DNA of 33,766 nucleotides, from the NCBI GenBank assembly GCA_046758085.1, contig JBHHZP010000024.1:1-33766 (forward strand). The letters are read 5' to 3'. Positions 32,496-33,766 of the stretch are shown here, piece after piece (position 1 is the first letter of the stretch; each line of letters opens with the position of its first letter). The notes beneath the pieces were generated by a model. It made no database searches, had not been told where the DNA came from, and saw nothing but the letters and a program-made list of their open reading frames with translations. Position numbers and translations under genes: made by a program. This DNA comes from VRUB01 sp046758085. Its GTDB lineage: Bacteria; Pseudomonadota; Gammaproteobacteria; Acidiferrobacterales; SPGG2.

Positions 32496-33078
32496 GGTAC
32501 TGAAAAAGCTCATCCTGATGCTCTGCACCTTGGGACTGCTGTGGCCGCTGGCCAGTGCCCGCGCGGATGAGGCCACCGGCCCATGGAACGACCTCCGCGC
32601 AGAAGAGCAAAAGCGGTTGGGTCCGCTGCGCGCGCGCTGGGGCGAACTCTCGCCCCAGCGCCAACAGCGTCTACGCAAGGGCGTGGCACGTTGGAGCCAG
32701 ATGTCACCGCAGCAGCGGCGCGTGGCACACGAGCGCATGCAGCGCTGGCGTAAACTGAGCCCGGAGCAGCGCGAGCGCGTGCGTCAACGCTACCAGCGCT
32801 TCCGCCAGTTATCGCCCGCCGAGCAGCAACGACTGCGGCGCCGGCACCAGTGGTTCAAGAGCTTGCCGCCCGAGCAACGCCGGCAGTTGCGGGAGCGGTG
32901 GCGAAATATGTCGCCGGCCGAGCGACAGCAATTTCGCCAGAAAATGCAGCGACGCGAACACCGAATGCGCAACATGACGCCGCAGCAACGCCAGCAATAT
33001 CGAAAAAAGATGCAACAGCGCCAGCGCCACCCGACGTCAAACCAACGGCAAAAACGCGCCCATCGACCGGCGCACTAG
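32485..33078 (+). CDS. Exported DUF3106 repeat protein
   Basis: A 197-residue protein. Residues 1-27 are a signal peptide ending ASARA. The rest is about six copies of an 18-residue unit, WxxLSPxQRQxLRxRxxR, with LSP or MSP starting each helix (48-170), a DUF3106 pattern. The composition is strongly Arg- and Gln-rich, so the protein should be highly basic and extended in the periplasm. It is last of the sigma factor operon, and its likely role is a structural or stress target of that sigma factor; this is inferred from position. Confidence 0.82.
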   Translation: MSVEVLKKLILMLCTLGLLWPLASARADEATGPWNDLRAEEQKRLGPLRARWGELSPQRQQRLRKGVARWSQMSPQQRRVAHERMQRWRKLSPEQRERVRQRYQRFRQLSPAEQQRLRRRHQWFKSLPPEQRRQLRERWRNMSPAERQQFRQKMQRREHRMRNMTPQQRQQYRKKMQQRQRHPTSNQRQKRAHRPAH

Positions 33079-33089
33079 GCTCCTACTTA

Positions 33090-33316
33090 GTCTAACCGCA
33101 GAGACCACTGAGAGCGGAGAGAACTTAACAGGTCACCCCACGCAAAGTATCACTGTGGGCTCTGCGATAAAGGCTGTCAAAAAAATTTCGTGCGGGCCGC
33201 CCCTGCGCCGGACTCTCCCTGTTGCTAGCTCACCCAGCCGCACGAGTTGGTCGAAAGCGCCGTGAATAACTTTTAGTCCCTCTGTGCGGTCTTTGCGCGC
33301 TCTGCGCTAAGTTAAG
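33090..33316. repeat. Inverted pair of CGCAGAG-type intergenic repeats
   Basis: The left arm (about 33090-33130, CCGCAGAGACCACTGAGAG) and the right arm (about 33268-33316, CTCTGTGCGGTCTTTGCG, reverse strand CGCAAAGACCGCACAGAG) are inverted relatives flanking about 140 bases. Further CGCAGAG words occur at 2104-2119 and 5235-5257. No gene is seen in this gap. Confidence 0.5.
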
Positions 33317-33320
33317 AGTT

Positions 33321-33665
33321 TTAAGAATCCTTCCGTTTCCCGGCCTGGCCGCGGACCTTTTCTGCTGGATATTTTTGCTCGTTTAGCACGATCTTGCGTC
33401 GGGCGATCTCCAAGAGATCAACGTCGAGCTTATCCGCCAGGCGCAACAAATAGATAAACACGTCGGCCATTTCCAGGGCCACTTGCTCGCGCTGCGACGC
33501 TGACAAGTTGAGACTCTCGCGCTCGGTGAGCCATTGAAAATGCTCTACAAGCTCAGCGGCCTCAACGCTCAAGGCCATGGAGAGATTCTTTGGGGAGTGA
33601 AACTGATCCCAATCCCGGGCGTGCGCAAATGCCCGCAGCTGCTCGGTGAGCGAATCGAGCGTCAT
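33321..33665 (-). CDS. MazG-like nucleotide pyrophosphohydrolase
   Basis: A 114-residue all-alpha NTP pyrophosphohydrolase related to DCTPP1 (RS21-C6)/MazG, which removes unwanted (d)NTPs by cleaving them to NMP and pyrophosphate. The metal-binding motif is clear: FHSPKNLSMALSVEAAELVEHFQW with Glu35, Glu38 and Glu41 region, then ALEMADVFIYLL with Glu and Asp. The typical length is about 110. Its ATG overlaps the argH stop by four bases (ATGA), so it follows argH in one transcript. Confidence 0.9.
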   Translation of the reverse strand: MTLDSLTEQLRAFAHARDWDQFHSPKNLSMALSVEAAELVEHFQWLTERESLNLSASQREQVALEMADVFIYLLRLADKLDVDLLEIARRKIVLNEQKYPAEKVRGQAGKRKDS

Positions 33666-33766
33666 CCCGTGCTTCTTTCCGACGCCCGCGCGCCGGCTTC
33701 GTCTGAAAGGCGTGCACGCGCACGCGCAATCGCCTTGCGCACCTGCGCCGGTGCCGTGCCACCGAT
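33662..33766 (-). CDS. argH: Argininosuccinate lyase, C-terminal end (cut by window edge)
   Basis: Only the last 34 residues are in the window. They begin IGGTAPAQVRKAIARARARL, the usual C-terminal helix of ArgH (GGTAPxQVRxAI), and end ASERSTG before TGA. ArgH splits argininosuccinate to arginine and fumarate. The call rests on this short piece. The stop overlaps the MazG-like start. Confidence 0.72.
   Translation of the reverse strand: MGGTAPAQVRKAIARARARLSDEAGARASERSTG

Overview
The window looks like chromosomal DNA from a GC-rich gammaproteobacterium outside the Enterobacterales. The order lptM, lysA, (methyltransferase), dapF, DUF484, xerC is typical of Gammaproteobacteria. RsmJ, a YciA-type thioesterase, LpxC and a DUF4156 protein fit the same placement. 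I see no phage, plasmid, transposase or CRISPR array. The exact order or genus cannot be fixed from this sequence alone.

Layout. Position 1-281 is the 5' part of the RNase P RNA gene (minus strand), cut by the window edge. Next comes about 1 kb of GC-rich non-coding DNA built from a complex repeat, with a further inverted copy near 28 kb. Positions 1.3-5.7 kb hold a small acidic protein, the rRNA methyltransferases rsmJ and rsmE, a FecR-SPOR envelope protein and a DUF4156 protein. Positions 5.9-8.5 kb hold a tight operon of two zinc dehydrogenases and a cupin. Positions 8.8-15.4 kb hold a lone PilB/GspE ATPase; a minus-strand run of CYTH protein, CPBP protease, YciA thioesterase and a twice-frameshifted mechanosensitive channel; then a cyclopropane fatty acid synthase. 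Positions 15.5-19 kb hold a membrane GGDEF protein with a ruined signature motif, a TetR/COQ9-like protein and lpxC. Positions 19-24 kb are the lptM-to-xerC lysine/cell-wall/recombinase cluster. Positions 24-27.7 kb hold a saccharopine-dehydrogenase-like protein and lon, which has a near-textbook heat-shock (sigma-32) promoter. Positions 28-33 kb hold unknown secreted proteins, a YkgJ-type cysteine-cluster protein, a secreted 11-residue-repeat protein, and a four-gene operon of an ECF-like sigma factor, a DUF3619-like membrane protein, a small acidic protein and a DUF3106 protein. The right edge has a MazG-like pyrophosphohydrolase overlapping the 3' end of argH.

Most genes are housekeeping. 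The less ordinary material is the non-coding repeats (three unrelated families, one of which supplies the stop codons of lysA and lon), the broken mscS gene, the sigma factor/DUF3106 operon with a possible CTG start, and the hendecad repeat protein beside it. I found no clearly new defence or biosynthetic system.
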